64,000 bases of DNA from Terrirhizobium terrae (lineage in GTDB: Bacteria; Pseudomonadota; Alphaproteobacteria; Rhizobiales; Rhizobiaceae). Where the stretch lies: assembly GCF_030323265.1 (NCBI RefSeq), contig NZ_CP104992.1:3633501-3697500 (forward strand), written 5' to 3'. The notes beneath the pieces are model-generated. The model did no database searches, was not told the DNA's origin, and saw nothing but the letters and a program-made list of their open reading frames with translations. Shown here piece after piece: positions 8,017 to 17,248 of this stretch (positions within the stretch are counted from its first letter, which is position 1; each line of letters starts with the position of its first letter). The position numbers and the translations under genes are program-made.

Positions 8017-9303
8017 TTAGACCGGTTCCCGCGTCATGACAAGGCTGGCGTTCTGGCCGCCGAAGCCGAAGGAGTTGGAAAGAACTGCCTTGGGCGAGCC
8101 GCTGCGCTTCGTATTCGGCACCACATCCAGCTCGATCGTCGGATCGGGATTGGTGTAGTTGATGGTCGGCGGCAGGGTCTCGGTCAGCATCGTCTGGATC
8201 GAGAATACCGCCTCGACGGCACCCGCCGCGGTCAGCGTATGGCCGATCATCGACTTGTTTGACGAGACCGGAATGCTCTTCAGGCTGTCGCCGAAGACGG
8301 CGAGCATGGAGCCATACTCCATCTTGTCGTTTTCCGGTGTCGAGGTACCATGCGCATTGATATAGCCGATACCGCCTTCGTCCATGCCCGCATCTTCGAG
8401 CGCCGCGCGGATGGTTGCGATCGCCGGGCCACCATCCGGTGACGAGCGTGTGCGATGGAAGTGGTCGGCCTTTTCGCCGAGACCCTTGATGATGCCGAGC
8501 ACCTTTGCACCGCGGGCGATCGCCGATTCCAGCGATTCCAGGACCAGCGTTGCGGCGCCTTCGGCGATGACGAAGCCGTCGCGGTCCTTGCTGAACGGCT
8601 TGGACGCCTTTTCCGGCGGATCATTCTGGGTCGACAGAGCCGAGAGCAGCGAGAAGCGGATCAGAGCCTCGGCGCTGACCGAGCCATCGGTCGCGGCAAC
8701 GAGCGCCTTGTCCGTGCGGCCCTGACGGATAGCTTCGACGCCGAGCTGGATCGCGGTGGCGCCAGACGCGCAGGCTGTCGACAGCGTCACGGGCAATCCG
8801 CGCGTGCCAAAAGTGTCGGCGAGACGCTCGGAGATCGAACCGAACTGTACGGCTTCGAGGAAGACCGGGTCAGGACGCTCGCGCATCGCGGTGAGAAAAC
8901 GATCATAGGCATCGCCCTCGACGCTCGGCGGCGGCGCGCGATCTGCGAGCGCGAAACGGTCTTCCCATTCCGGTTCGACCGGAGGAGCCGCGAGAAACAG
9001 AGGACCTTCGAAATCGCCTGACAGGCCGGCCTGCGCCAGCGCTTCCTTGGTCGTCTCGCGGGCGAAGGCGAAGGAACGCTCGACCGCGTTGTTTGCCGGA
9101 ACCGCGATGAAATCGACGGTGCCGCTGATGCGGGTCGAGAGCTTTTCGGTCGGGAAGCGGGTGATCTTGTGGATGCCCGACGTGCCTGAGGTCAGCGCTG
9201 CCCAGTTGTCGGTCAGCCCCCGTCCGAGGGAAGTGATCACACCCATGCCGGTCACGGCGACGAGCGGACGTCCGAGATGATCCTTGAAGCGGTTGTCACT
9301 CAT
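8017..9303 (-). CDS. fabF1XL: Beta-ketoacyl-ACP synthase II-type, catalytic (FabF1XL)
   Basis: Condensing enzyme of very-long-chain fatty-acid synthesis on AcpXL, 428 aa. The full Cys-His-His triad is present: Cys in STACASGA, His in NAHGTSTPEND and His in MIGHTLTAAG. Compared with housekeeping FabF it carries extra residues in the first half. It is 11 bases downstream of fabF2XL, with which it probably pairs, and is separated from the following dehydrogenase gene by a RIME-like repeat. Confidence 0.9.
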   Translation of the reverse strand: MSDNRFKDHLGRPLVAVTGMGVITSLGRGLTDNWAALTSGTSGIHKITRFPTEKLSTRISGTVDFIAVPANNAVERSFAFARETTKEALAQAGLSGDFEGPLFLAAPPVEPEWEDRFALADRAPPPSVEGDAYDRFLTAMRERPDPVFLEAVQFGSISERLADTFGTRGLPVTLSTACASGATAIQLGVEAIRQGRTDKALVAATDGSVSAEALIRFSLLSALSTQNDPPEKASKPFSKDRDGFVIAEGAATLVLESLESAIARGAKVLGIIKGLGEKADHFHRTRSSPDGGPAIATIRAALEDAGMDEGGIGYINAHGTSTPENDKMEYGSMLAVFGDSLKSIPVSSNKSMIGHTLTAAGAVEAVFSIQTMLTETLPPTINYTNPDPTIELDVVPNTKRSGSPKAVLSNSFGFGGQNASLVMTREPV

Positions 9304-9314
9304 GCTTCGCTCCT

Positions 9315-10518
9315 TCAGGCGTCGGTCGAGAGGATTGCAACGCCCTCGCCGCGCGTATAGCCGACAGTTGTCACCACCGCATGGGCGGCAGGCTTCGACA
9401 TGGCTTGTTCGTTCTTGCCGTCAAATGCGGGCACATTGCTCTTGCCGTCGAGCGCCAGGGCCGCGAGTGCCAGACCGAGCGGGAACTGCGCTTCCATGCC
9501 ATGGCCGGTCACGCCGCCGAAGCCGCGGATGGCAGCACCCGGGAAAGCCTGTTCCAGAACCGTCTTCTCACGAGCCGAAAGGTCCACCAGACCGCTTGCG
9601 CCGGAAAACACGACCGTGTCGGCAGCGTTGAGTGTGGAGCCAACCTCGGACAGACGCGAAAGGCGCTTTTCAAGACGTCCGTCGTCGCGATTGCCGCGAT
9701 CGCCTTCGACCGCGTCGATCGTCGCGTAAATATGGGCGCTGCGCGCTTCGGCATGGGCGCGGGATTCGAGCACGAGGAATGCACCGACCGAACCCATGAT
9801 CATGCCGCCGCCATTATCGGGCGAACGGGACCAGAGCGCTTCCCACTCACCGGTCGCATGGGCACAAATGCCCTCGACCAGCAGAATGATGTCGGCGCGT
9901 TCGGCGACGAAGGCGCCACCGACGAGGCTGTGGCTCGACTGGCCGGCCTTGATCCGGTGGAAGGCCGTCTCAACGGCGGAAATGCCGGCCGATTCCTCGC
10001 CCATGAAGGTGCGCGACGATCCCGTCACCTTGTGGACGATCGAGATATTGCCGGCCATGAGGTTGGAAAGCTGCGCCAGAAACAGCGTCGGACGCAGTTC
10101 CGTCGTCAGCTTTTCGTTGAGCAACACGTCGCGGTCGTTGCGCTTCAGACCTTCGTCGGCGATCAGCGAGATCGACCTTTATGTCGCGCTCGCCGCCACC
10201 GGCAGCCACGATCATGTCCATCGAGGCGCAGGCTTCCGCGTTTTCCTTGAGGCCTGCGTCATCGAGCGCCAGACCTGCGGTGAAGACACCCAGGCGCTGC
10301 CAGTTCTCCATCTGCCGCTGGTCGCCGCGCTTGGCGATCTGCGCGGACCAGTCGATTTCAGGCATGGGATGGATGGGATAGGGCTTGAAGCGTTCGACTT
10401 CGACCTTCGGTGCGCCGACCGCCGGCTGCGACAGGAACGCGACATGCGCATCCTTGCCGACGCCCTGGCAGGTCACGATCCCGACGCCGGTGATCACAAC
10501 ATCATTGTCAGACTTCAT
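9315..10518 (-). CDS. fabF2XL: FabF2XL, KS-like partner lacking the active-site Cys; frameshifted here
   Basis: Ketosynthase-fold protein of the AcpXL cluster, about 400 aa once repaired. The N-terminal part starts MKSDNDVVITGVGIVTCQG; the frame changes after GERDIKVD. One extra G (plus strand) at 10170 explains it: removing it restores VDSLIADEGLKRND and leads into the rest. At the position of the catalytic Cys (TAC in FabF) this protein reads FMGEESAG, so it cannot be a normal condensing enzyme and resembles a chain-length factor. The break is probably a sequencing error because the operon is otherwise intact. Confidence 0.85.
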
Positions 10519-10551
10519 AACTGTCCTCTTTGCGGAGGTTAGCGGGCGGCT

Positions 10552-11025
10552 TCAGCCGCCGGCTTCCATCGCGGCCACAAGGCCGACTTCTTCGGCGCGC
10601 TTGCGCACGATCGGCGCCAGCGGAATTTCCGTAAACGGCATGGTGCGCAGCTTGAGCTGCGCGTCGCAGACCTTCTTGCCGGCAGACGAGATCTTCGCCT
10701 TGGTCACGGCATAGCCCGAGCCTTCATGCTCCAGATAGGCTTCGATGTCGAGAACCGCCTCCGGTTCGACAAAGGCGCGCATCTTGGCGCCATCGACCGA
10801 CATCAGGAAAGGCATGGCGGCAAAATTGGTGGCGGCGAGCACGAGCATGCCCGAGGCCTGCGCCATGGTTTCGATCAGGAGCACGCCGGGCACGAGCGGC
10901 ATGCCGGGAAAGTGCCCCTCGAAAACGGGGCTCTTTGCCGGCACGGTCGACCGCGCCTTCAGTGTCTTTCCGCTGAGATCGAGCGTTTCCACCCGATCGA
11001 TCATCTGGAAATATTCGAGCAGCAT
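10552..11025 (-). CDS. fabZXL: 3-hydroxyacyl-ACP dehydratase of the VLCFA cluster
   Basis: 157-aa hot-dog-fold dehydratase of the FabZ type. The motif GHFPGMPLVPGVLLIETMAQ contains the catalytic His and the Glu on the central helix. It dehydrates 3-hydroxyacyl-AcpXL during elongation of the C28 chain. It lies 19 bases after acpXL and 33 bases before fabF2XL. Confidence 0.92.
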   Translation of the reverse strand: MLLEYFQMIDRVETLDLSGKTLKARSTVPAKSPVFEGHFPGMPLVPGVLLIETMAQASGMLVLAATNFAAMPFLMSVDGAKMRAFVEPEAVLDIEAYLEHEGSGYAVTKAKISSAGKKVCDAQLKLRTMPFTEIPLAPIVRKRAEEVGLVAAMEAGG

Positions 11026-11044
11026 GAGGGCTTACGGCAGGGCG

Positions 11045-11329
11045 TCAGCCCTTGGCCGCCCTCAGCTCGTCAATCTTGGCGCAGAGGTTCTTGAGGACGA
11101 AATATTCCTCGGTCGAAACCTTGCCCTCGTTGACTTCCTGGGTCCACTGCTCGAGCGGGATCTTGATGCCGAATTCCTTGTCGATCGCAAAGACGATATC
11201 GAGGAAGTCCAGGCTGTCGATACCGAGGTCATCGATCGTGTGGCTTTCCGGAGTGATGGTCTCGCGGTCGATTTCGCTGGTTTCAGCAATGATGTCGGCA
11301 ACTTTGTCGAATGTAGCGGTCACGCCCAT
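11045..11329 (-). CDS. acpXL: AcpXL, acyl carrier protein for very-long-chain acids
   Basis: 94-aa acidic carrier protein. The phosphopantetheine serine is in [14 protein letters not shown]. It is longer than housekeeping ACP and carries the insert [10 protein letters not shown] typical of the rhizobial AcpXL that holds 27-hydroxyoctacosanoate for LpxXL. First gene of the cluster; the promoter should lie in the 130 bases up to the hemN stop. Confidence 0.95.
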
Positions 11330-11460
11330 GTCCTCTGAAGAATATGTAAATCAGAGTTCCACATAGGGAAAACGGTTCCAAATGCCAATGGCTTCGTTTT
11401 TCGAAGCCCGAATTTGCACCGAAACTGTTGCCCAAACAGCAGTCGAAACAGCAGTTTTCC

Positions 11461-12809
11461 TCACACTGCGATGGAATGCCGCCCCCGGCCGGTATTGAAA
11501 TAGCGGTCGAAAACGGCAGCGATGGTCCGCGCGAAGGGCTTCCCGTCCGTCGTTATGCGGAATGCTCTGTTGCTCACCTGACAGATGCCGTCGCGGTCCT
11601 GGCGGGCGAAGGCTCTCGCCTCGGCGATCACGTCATCTGCCCCATCGGAAAAAAGCGCCCGCAACGGCAGGAAGTCGAAGCCGAAATCGCACATCAGCCG
11701 TTCGATGACATAGGCACGCACGCGGTCATCCTCCGAGAACGCCACGCCGCGGAAAGCCGCAAGCCCTTCGCTTTCGGCCATGCGCTGATATTCGCCCGTC
11801 GCGGGCATGTTCTGAATATAGCCCTGCGGCAGCTGACTGATCGAAGATGCACCAAGCCCGATCAGCGCGTCTGCACTGTCGGTCGTATAGCCCTGAAAAT
11901 TCCGCCGCAGGCGTCCGTTGCGCGCCGCGATGGCGAGCGAATCGTCGGGCTTGGCGAAATGATCGATGCCGACCGCCTCGTAACCCGCCGCGAGCAGCTT
12001 TTCGCTAGCGAATGTGCTCTGCTGAAACCGCGCGGTGAAATCGGGCAGCGCCGATTCCGGGATCATCGTCTGGTGCTTCTTCATCCATGGCACATGGGCA
12101 TAGCCGAACAGGGCCACACGATCCGGTGACAGCGACAGGATGTTCGAGAGCGTGCGGTCCACACTCTCCAGCGTCTGATGCGGCAATCCATAGAGGACAT
12201 CGCAATTGACCGAAGTCACGCCCTCGCCCGCACGGCGTCGACCACCGACTTTGTCTGCTCGAAGGTCTGGATCCGGTTGATCGCCTTCTGCACGACGGGA
12301 TCGAAGTCCTGCACGCCGAGGCTCGCACGCGTCAGGCCGATCGCGGCCAGCGCGTTATAGCGGGCGTCGTCGAGATCGTTGGGATCCATCTCTACGCTGA
12401 TCTCCACCTCGTCCGCCATGTCGAACGAGGCGCGCAGACAGACCATCAGATCGACCATGTCCTCGGGCTTGAGCATGGTCGGAGAACCACCGCCGAAATG
12501 GATGGCTGTGACTTTGGCGCCGGGGCCGACTTTTGCACCTACAGTTGCGATCTCTTTTCGCAGCGATTTCAGATACGCGGTGATCGGTTCGTAGCGTAGC
12601 GTCTGCTTGGTATGACAGGCGCAGAACCAGCAGAGCCGGTCGCAATAGGGAATGTGCAGGTAGAGCGACAGGCTGTTGCCTTGGCCGAGTTCGGACAGCC
12701 ACTGCGAATAGATGTCGCAATTCACCCCACTGTGAAAGTGAGGGGCTGTCGGATAACTCGTATAGCGCGGTACCGCACCGGAATATTTAGCAAGCAGCCT
12801 CTCGTTCAT
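11461..12809 (-). CDS. hemN: HemN, oxygen-independent coproporphyrinogen III oxidase; frameshifted here
   Basis: Radical-SAM enzyme making protoporphyrinogen without O2, 449 aa after repair. The 4Fe-4S motif is YCDRLCWFCACHTK; GGGSPTML follows. The frame breaks after VDAVRAR at about 12217-12224, where one C is missing from the CCC at 12221-12223 (GGGG expected on the coding strand); repair gives RARGVTSVNCDVLYGLPHQT. A perfect-type anaerobox lies 60 bases upstream, so it is induced with fixNOQP. Probably intact in the organism. Confidence 0.88.
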
Positions 12810-12862
12810 CGCGCACCTCTTTTCTGCGGCTCCAGAGGTAGCCGGGGAATATTTTCGCGACT

Positions 12863-12876
12863 TTGACCTGGATCAA
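12863..12876. promoter_or_regulatory. Anaerobox shared by hemN and fnrN
   Basis: TTGACCTGGATCAA fits the FixK/FnrN consensus. Its centre is about 60 bases upstream of hemN and 72 bases upstream of fnrN, so it can activate both divergent genes from about -41. Confidence 0.82.
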
Positions 12877-12892
12877 GCAAGAGAACGTCATG

Positions 12893-12906
12893 TGAACCAA
12901 GGTCAA
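12893..12906 (+). promoter_or_regulatory. Degenerate proximal anaerobox of fnrN
   Basis: TGAACCAAGGTCAA keeps one good half site (GTCAA) and a weak second half. If the distal box sets a TSS near 12911, this site overlaps the -10 region. Known rhizobial fnrN promoters have two anaeroboxes, the proximal one mediating self-repression; this arrangement fits. Confidence 0.5.
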
Positions 12907-12941
12907 ACCACGGAGGGGAGCCCGAATCGTAGGACAGGAAG

Positions 12942-13667
12942 ATGGATGCACAGCTGAAACTGCCGGATACACACGAGATCCCGCTCGTCTGCCGTTCCTG
13001 CGAAGCAAGGCACGGCGGCATCTGCTCCACCCTGACCACGCAACAGCTCGCCGAACTCAACAAGCATTCCCAGCGCCGTGCGGTCGAAGCCGGCACCGAG
13101 CTGATCGGTCAGGGCGAGCTTGTGACGTCCTACTCTAATGTGCTGAACGGCGTCGTGAAGTTGTCGAAGATTATGGCGGACGGCCGTCAGCAGATCGTCG
13201 GCCTGCAATTTGCTCCTGATTTCATGGGGCGGCCCTTCCTTGGCGAAAGCCTGATGACGGCCGAGGCCGCCACAGATACCGAACTCTGCGTCCTGCCGCG
13301 CAGACTGCTCGAACGCATGATCTCCGAATCGGCGGAGCTTGGTGCCAAGCTTCATAAACAGGCTCTGATCGAGCTTGATGAAGCGCGCGACTGGATGCTG
13401 ACACTGGGCAGGAAATCCGCCCGCGAGAAGGTCGCCAGCCTGCTGGTGCTGATCGCCACCCACACGGAACCGGACCAGAGCCGCGACTGCGCCTTCGACC
13501 TGCCGCTGTCACGGGCGGATATCGCCGATTTTCTCGGCCTGACGATCGAGACCGTCAGCCGCCAGATGACCAAGCTGCGCAAGGACGGCATCATCCATAT
13601 CGAGAACAACCGTCATGTCATCGTGCCGGATTTCGACCGATTGGCAGTGGCAGCGGGCGGAGACTAA
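12942..13667 (+). CDS. fnrN: FnrN, oxygen-sensing Crp/Fnr regulator
   Basis: Global activator under low oxygen, 241 aa. The 4Fe-4S cysteines are visible as C17-x2-C20-x7-C28 plus C116. A cNMP-like fold spans residues 30-150, and the HTH near 185-215 contains ETVSR, whose Glu, Ser and Arg read TTGAT. AGGACAGGAAG precedes the ATG. It is divergent from hemN and flanked by two anaeroboxes. It should control fixNOQP, fixG, hemN and itself in this window. Confidence 0.93.
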   Translation: MDAQLKLPDTHEIPLVCRSCEARHGGICSTLTTQQLAELNKHSQRRAVEAGTELIGQGELVTSYSNVLNGVVKLSKIMADGRQQIVGLQFAPDFMGRPFLGESLMTAEAATDTELCVLPRRLLERMISESAELGAKLHKQALIELDEARDWMLTLGRKSAREKVASLLVLIATHTEPDQSRDCAFDLPLSRADIADFLGLTIETVSRQMTKLRKDGIIHIENNRHVIVPDFDRLAVAAGGD

Positions 13668-13685
13668 CCCTCACCCGCCGCATTT

Positions 13686-14651
13686 TCAGGGTGCGCGGCC
13701 TTCGACCAGAACGGCGCGGATCGCGTCGAGAACGCCTTCCGCCCGTACATCGGTGCAGACTATCTGGCTCGGCACACCATCCCAGGCGCTGCCGACGAAC
13801 TTGCGCCCCTGATCGGGCGCCTGGATGGTCTTGCCGTCGGCCAGCCCGCCGCAGACCACCCGGACCGGGCCGGTGCGGGTATCGAACAGATGCGGCTCGG
13901 TGAGATAAACGCAGGCGCAGCTGTCATGTAGCACCATGCCGTCGAGGCCGACGCGCTGACGATAGAAGTCGATGTAGAATTGCGAGAGGTCGGAAAGAAG
14001 CTTCAGATCCGGGCCGCCGGCCTTGACCATTTCGGCCATCTCGTCGGACGACATCCGTGTCTTCATCGTTACGTCGAGGCCGAGTATCGTCACCTTCCAT
14101 GGTGCGATGAAAACGGCGTCCGCGGCTTCGGGGTCGCCATGGATATTGGCCTCGGCTGCCGGCGTCACGTTGCCGTTGACGTCGAACGCGCCGCCCATGA
14201 TCACCACTTCCTTCACCAGCGCCGCGATGCCGGGATCGGCCTTCAGCGCCAGCGCCAGATTGGTCATGCGGCCGACGGCGACAATCGTCACCTTGCCGGG
14301 ATCGGCTCTCACCGTGTCGATGATGAACTGGGCCGCCGAACGCTCGTCCAGCGGATGGTCGATATCCAAAGGTACGCCGATATTACCGAGCCCATCCTCG
14401 CCATGAACAGCGGGGGCATAATGAGCGGAATCGCGGGCCTCGTCGAATGCGGTTCCCGCTCCCTTGGCGATCGGAGCCGAAATGCCCCATTCCTTGTGCA
14501 GGAACTGTGCGTTGCGCGTCGTGAGTTCGATCGCGGCATTGCCGAAAACGGTGGTCACGCCGACGAGCTCGATCTCGGGATGGCGATGCAGGTAGAGAAG
14601 AGCCATTGCGTCGTCCACGCCGGGATCGGTGTCGAATATGACTTTCTGCAT
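13686..14651 (-). CDS. Inosine/uridine-preferring nucleoside hydrolase
   Basis: 321-aa N-ribohydrolase that splits nucleosides into base and ribose. The calcium-binding N-terminal signature DTDPGVDDAMAL is clear at residues 6-17. ATG 14651 is chosen because it directly precedes the core (MQKVIFDTDPG); longer in-frame extension has no family support. Exact substrate cannot be inferred. It converges on fnrN with only 18 bases between stops. Confidence 0.88.
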   Translation of the reverse strand: MQKVIFDTDPGVDDAMALLYLHRHPEIELVGVTTVFGNAAIELTTRNAQFLHKEWGISAPIAKGAGTAFDEARDSAHYAPAVHGEDGLGNIGVPLDIDHPLDERSAAQFIIDTVRADPGKVTIVAVGRMTNLALALKADPGIAALVKEVVIMGGAFDVNGNVTPAAEANIHGDPEAADAVFIAPWKVTILGLDVTMKTRMSSDEMAEMVKAGGPDLKLLSDLSQFYIDFYRQRVGLDGMVLHDSCACVYLTEPHLFDTRTGPVRVVCGGLADGKTIQAPDQGRKFVGSAWDGVPSQIVCTDVRAEGVLDAIRAVLVEGRAP

Positions 14652-14830
14652 GCGCCTGTCCAACTTTGCTGATGCTGCTATTAAGGCCGCGCACCATAGC
14701 CGCATTGCAGCAAGGTGCAATCCCGCCGCTCACGACTGGCGGATTGTGCTGTGGGTACTCTTGCCCGCAATCGGCTTCGGTGCCAAAAGGCGGCTCTTTC
14801 CTGCATTTCCTGCCCCGCGAGTGCCCTCCC

Positions 14831-15617
14831 GTGCCAGATATCGCCTTCGAGCTTCTGCTGCTCCTGTTCCTTGCCGCCTGCTTTGCCGGTTTCGTCGATC
14901 TCGATTGCCGGCGGTGGTGGCCTGATCACCATTCCGGTCCTGCTGATCGCGGGTCTTCCGCCGCTCGAAGCGATCGCCACCAACAAGCTGCAGTCGCAGT
15001 TCGCGTCTGCCTCCGCAACGATCGCCTATGCCCGCAAGGGCCACATAAACCTGCGCCAGCAGATGCCGATGGCGGTGATGGCAATGGCTGGCGGAGCGGC
15101 CGGTGCACTGCTCGCCTCGCTGGTACCTGCATCGATGCTTGCCGCCGCCATCCCCTTCCTGCTGATCGCGATCGCATTGTTCTTTGCGTTCAAGCCCAAC
15201 CTCGCCGATGTCGATGGTCACCGGAGAGTGACGCCTTTCGTCTTCGGCCTCACAGTGGTGCCGATCGTCGGACTTTATGATGGCGTGTTCGGACCCGGCG
15301 CCGGCTCGTTCTACATGCTGGGTTTCGTGCTGCTCGCCGGCTTCGGTCTCTTGAAGGCGACCGCCCACACCAAGCTGATCAACTTCGGCTCGAACTTCGG
15401 TTCGTTTCTGGTTTTCGCTGCAACGGGCTCGATCCTCTGGAAGGTCGGCCTGATGATGGGGCTTGGGCAGTTCATCGGCGCGCAGATCGGTTCGGGCCTC
15501 GCCATGAAGAAAGGCGCAAAGCTGATCAAGCCGCTTCTGGTGCTGTCGTGTCTTGCGCTGGCGACGAAGCTCTTGGCCGATCCGAGCCACCCTGCCCGCC
15601 TCTGGCTCGGCTGGTAG
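14831..15617 (+). CDS. TauE/SafE-family membrane exporter; frameshifted here
   Basis: Integral membrane protein of the sulfite/organic-anion exporter family, 261 aa after repair, with about eight hydrophobic helices. It starts at GTG 14831 (PDIAFELLLLLFLAACFAG). The frame breaks after FAGFVD: the sequence reads GTCGATCTCG where GTCGATTCG would give the family motif FVDSIAGGGGLIT. One extra base near 14900 explains this; the rest, including VPIVGLYDGVFGPGAG, is intact. Substrate unknown. Confidence 0.85.
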
Positions 15618-15623
15618 CCGCAA

Positions 15624-16145
15624 TTAGCCCTTCATCCGAAGCGGCAGGCCAGCAGCAATGAAGAAGACCTCGTCGGCGGCGGCCGCTATCTGCTGATGCA
15701 GGCGACCGGCATGGTCGCGGAATTCCCGGGCCATCTTGTTTTCCGGTACGATCCCGAGACCGACTTCGTTGGACACGAGCACGATCCGTGCCTTGCAGCG
15801 GGACAGGCAGGCGACAAGTCCCGCGCTGCGTGCCGGAATGTCGGCATCCTCCATCATGAGATTGGTGATCCATAGCGTCAGGCAATCGACCAGGATGACG
15901 CGTTCCGGTGCGTCCATCGCGACAAGCGTCTCGCTCAGTTCGAGGGGAACCTCGTGGGTGATCCAGGCCGGCCCGCGATCCTCGCGATGCCTGGCAATCC
16001 GCTCGCGCATCTCGTCGTCATAGGCCCGGCCGGTGGCGATGTAGTGCCGCTCCAGCCCGCTTTCCTGCGACAGCCTTTCCGCGAAGGCGGATTTTCCGGA
16101 GCGGGCGCCTCCGAGAACAAGGACGGTCCTGCCGGTCGAGATCAT
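15624..16145 (-). CDS. cobU: Adenosylcobinamide kinase/guanylyltransferase
   Basis: Bifunctional CobU/CobP enzyme of late cobalamin synthesis, 173 aa. The P-loop GGARSGKSAFAE lies at residues 12-23, and the guanylylation His is in HREDRG. It converges on the TauE-type gene. It stands alone here, but the nearby corrinoid-dependent methyltransferase cluster would need its product. Confidence 0.92.
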   Translation of the reverse strand: MISTGRTVLVLGGARSGKSAFAERLSQESGLERHYIATGRAYDDEMRERIARHREDRGPAWITHEVPLELSETLVAMDAPERVILVDCLTLWITNLMMEDADIPARSAGLVACLSRCKARIVLVSNEVGLGIVPENKMAREFRDHAGRLHQQIAAAADEVFFIAAGLPLRMKG

Positions 16146-16448
16146 GGGGAGAGGATCATTCTGAAGCCAGACGAGACCGGACGATTCGTAGATCTGAGAG
16201 GCGTCCGGCCCGTGTTAGGGTTTGTCTGGATAATCATTGCGACATCATCGTGCCGACTCGTCCACCCGAAGTCAACCTGCCCCTGCCGAGAGTGCCTGGA
16301 AAACATCGCATCTGAGCAATTCGCAGCACTATCTCTTTTGCGACATAAAGTGGCGGAAGACTGAGTTGTGGGGCGCCCCGGCCAAGCGTATTGCATCGCT
16401 AAAATATGAGGTCGACGAGACGGCTCGCGGCCCTTGAGGAAACATCCG
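16146..16448. other. Intergenic region upstream of cobU
   Basis: About 300 bases without a convincing gene. It should hold the cobU promoter. Two copies of TGTCGCA on the minus strand (16238-16244 and 16339-16345) match a heptamer repeated upstream of the GbdR-like gene. No cobalamin-riboswitch B12 box was recognised. Confidence 0.4.
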
Positions 16449-16592
16449 ATGCTTTATGTTTTCAAGAACAGCAATGGCGTTCAGATCGCCTGGAATTCCG
16501 AAGCTCCTCGCACGCCTCGGGATCGCCGCCCGACCGTCAGCGAACGCCTGCTGACAGCGATCGGCTTTGCCCGCACGCCAAACCTCGGCTGA
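16449..16592 (+). CDS. Small hypothetical protein, 47 aa
   Basis: Begins MLYVFKNSNGVQIAWN and ends FARTPNLG. GAGGAAA lies 6-7 bases before the ATG, which is the main support. No hydrophobic segment or known motif. It could be a chance frame; conservation of the 47 codons would decide. Confidence 0.42.
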   Translation: MLYVFKNSNGVQIAWNSEAPRTPRDRRPTVSERLLTAIGFARTPNLG

Positions 16593-17248
16593 CCTTTCCA
16601 GTATAGCAACAAATGGACTTTCCCGGCCCCTGTCGGGAGAGATGCGTCGCGAATGCGACGGCGCGGGGTAAAGGGGCAGCCGGTACGCTTTACCTAAGCC
16701 GGCGCCACTGACGGACATCCGTCCGCGGGCAGATCAATAGCGCGACATCCTTACCGGATGGTTATTGACGACGACCGGAGAGCCTTAATCGTCGCCGACT
16801 ACCTCTTTTTTCATCAGACTACATTTTTTGTGCAGCGTAAACGCGGCGCTAATCGGCTACTAAACGTCAAATCTCGGGCGTGACTTTCGAGCCGTTTCTG
16901 ATTGTCGGCTCATCGCCGTAAGTACAACAGCGCATATTGACGGCATTTGATCGTTTTTAGACCTTCCGAGCACTACAAAACACGTTCTTCCAACGAGTTA
17001 AGGCCATTTCGCGATTCAACGGCGCTGACAGCTGCTGTTGATTTATTTGATGGAAGCCGTACGGTAATCCGGCTGACACGCAAATGCGCCCTATCCGAGG
17101 CATCAGCCGCGATAGCAAAGAAGATGCACGTGGACGGCAGCTCTTCACTGGAGCGGCCCTGGCTGCTCCTGACACATATCCGCTAACGGATTTCGGTAAA
17201 CCCGGCTCCGCGTATTGGTTGTCAACAATAAGACTGGGAGGTCTTACG
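16593..17248. other. Long intergenic region with several hairpins, upstream of choX
   Basis: No gene is visible in about 650 bases. From 16621 to 16800 there are consecutive inverted repeats: TCCCG/CGGGA, CGTCGC/GCGACG, GACGG/CCGTC and CATCC/GGATG. Another, ATCCG/CGGAT, is at 17178-17191. This could be a structured RNA or a long choX leader; the choX promoter must lie here. No conserved riboswitch class was recognised. Confidence 0.35.

Noticed and set aside
9315..10518. Genuine decay of fabF2XL
   Set aside because: One base restores the frame, all neighbours are intact, and similar single-base breaks occur in core genes across the window.
16146..16448. Cobalamin riboswitch upstream of cobU
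   Set aside because: I looked for the B12 box and the conserved GCCACTG/GGGAAGG arrangement in the right orientation and did not find them.
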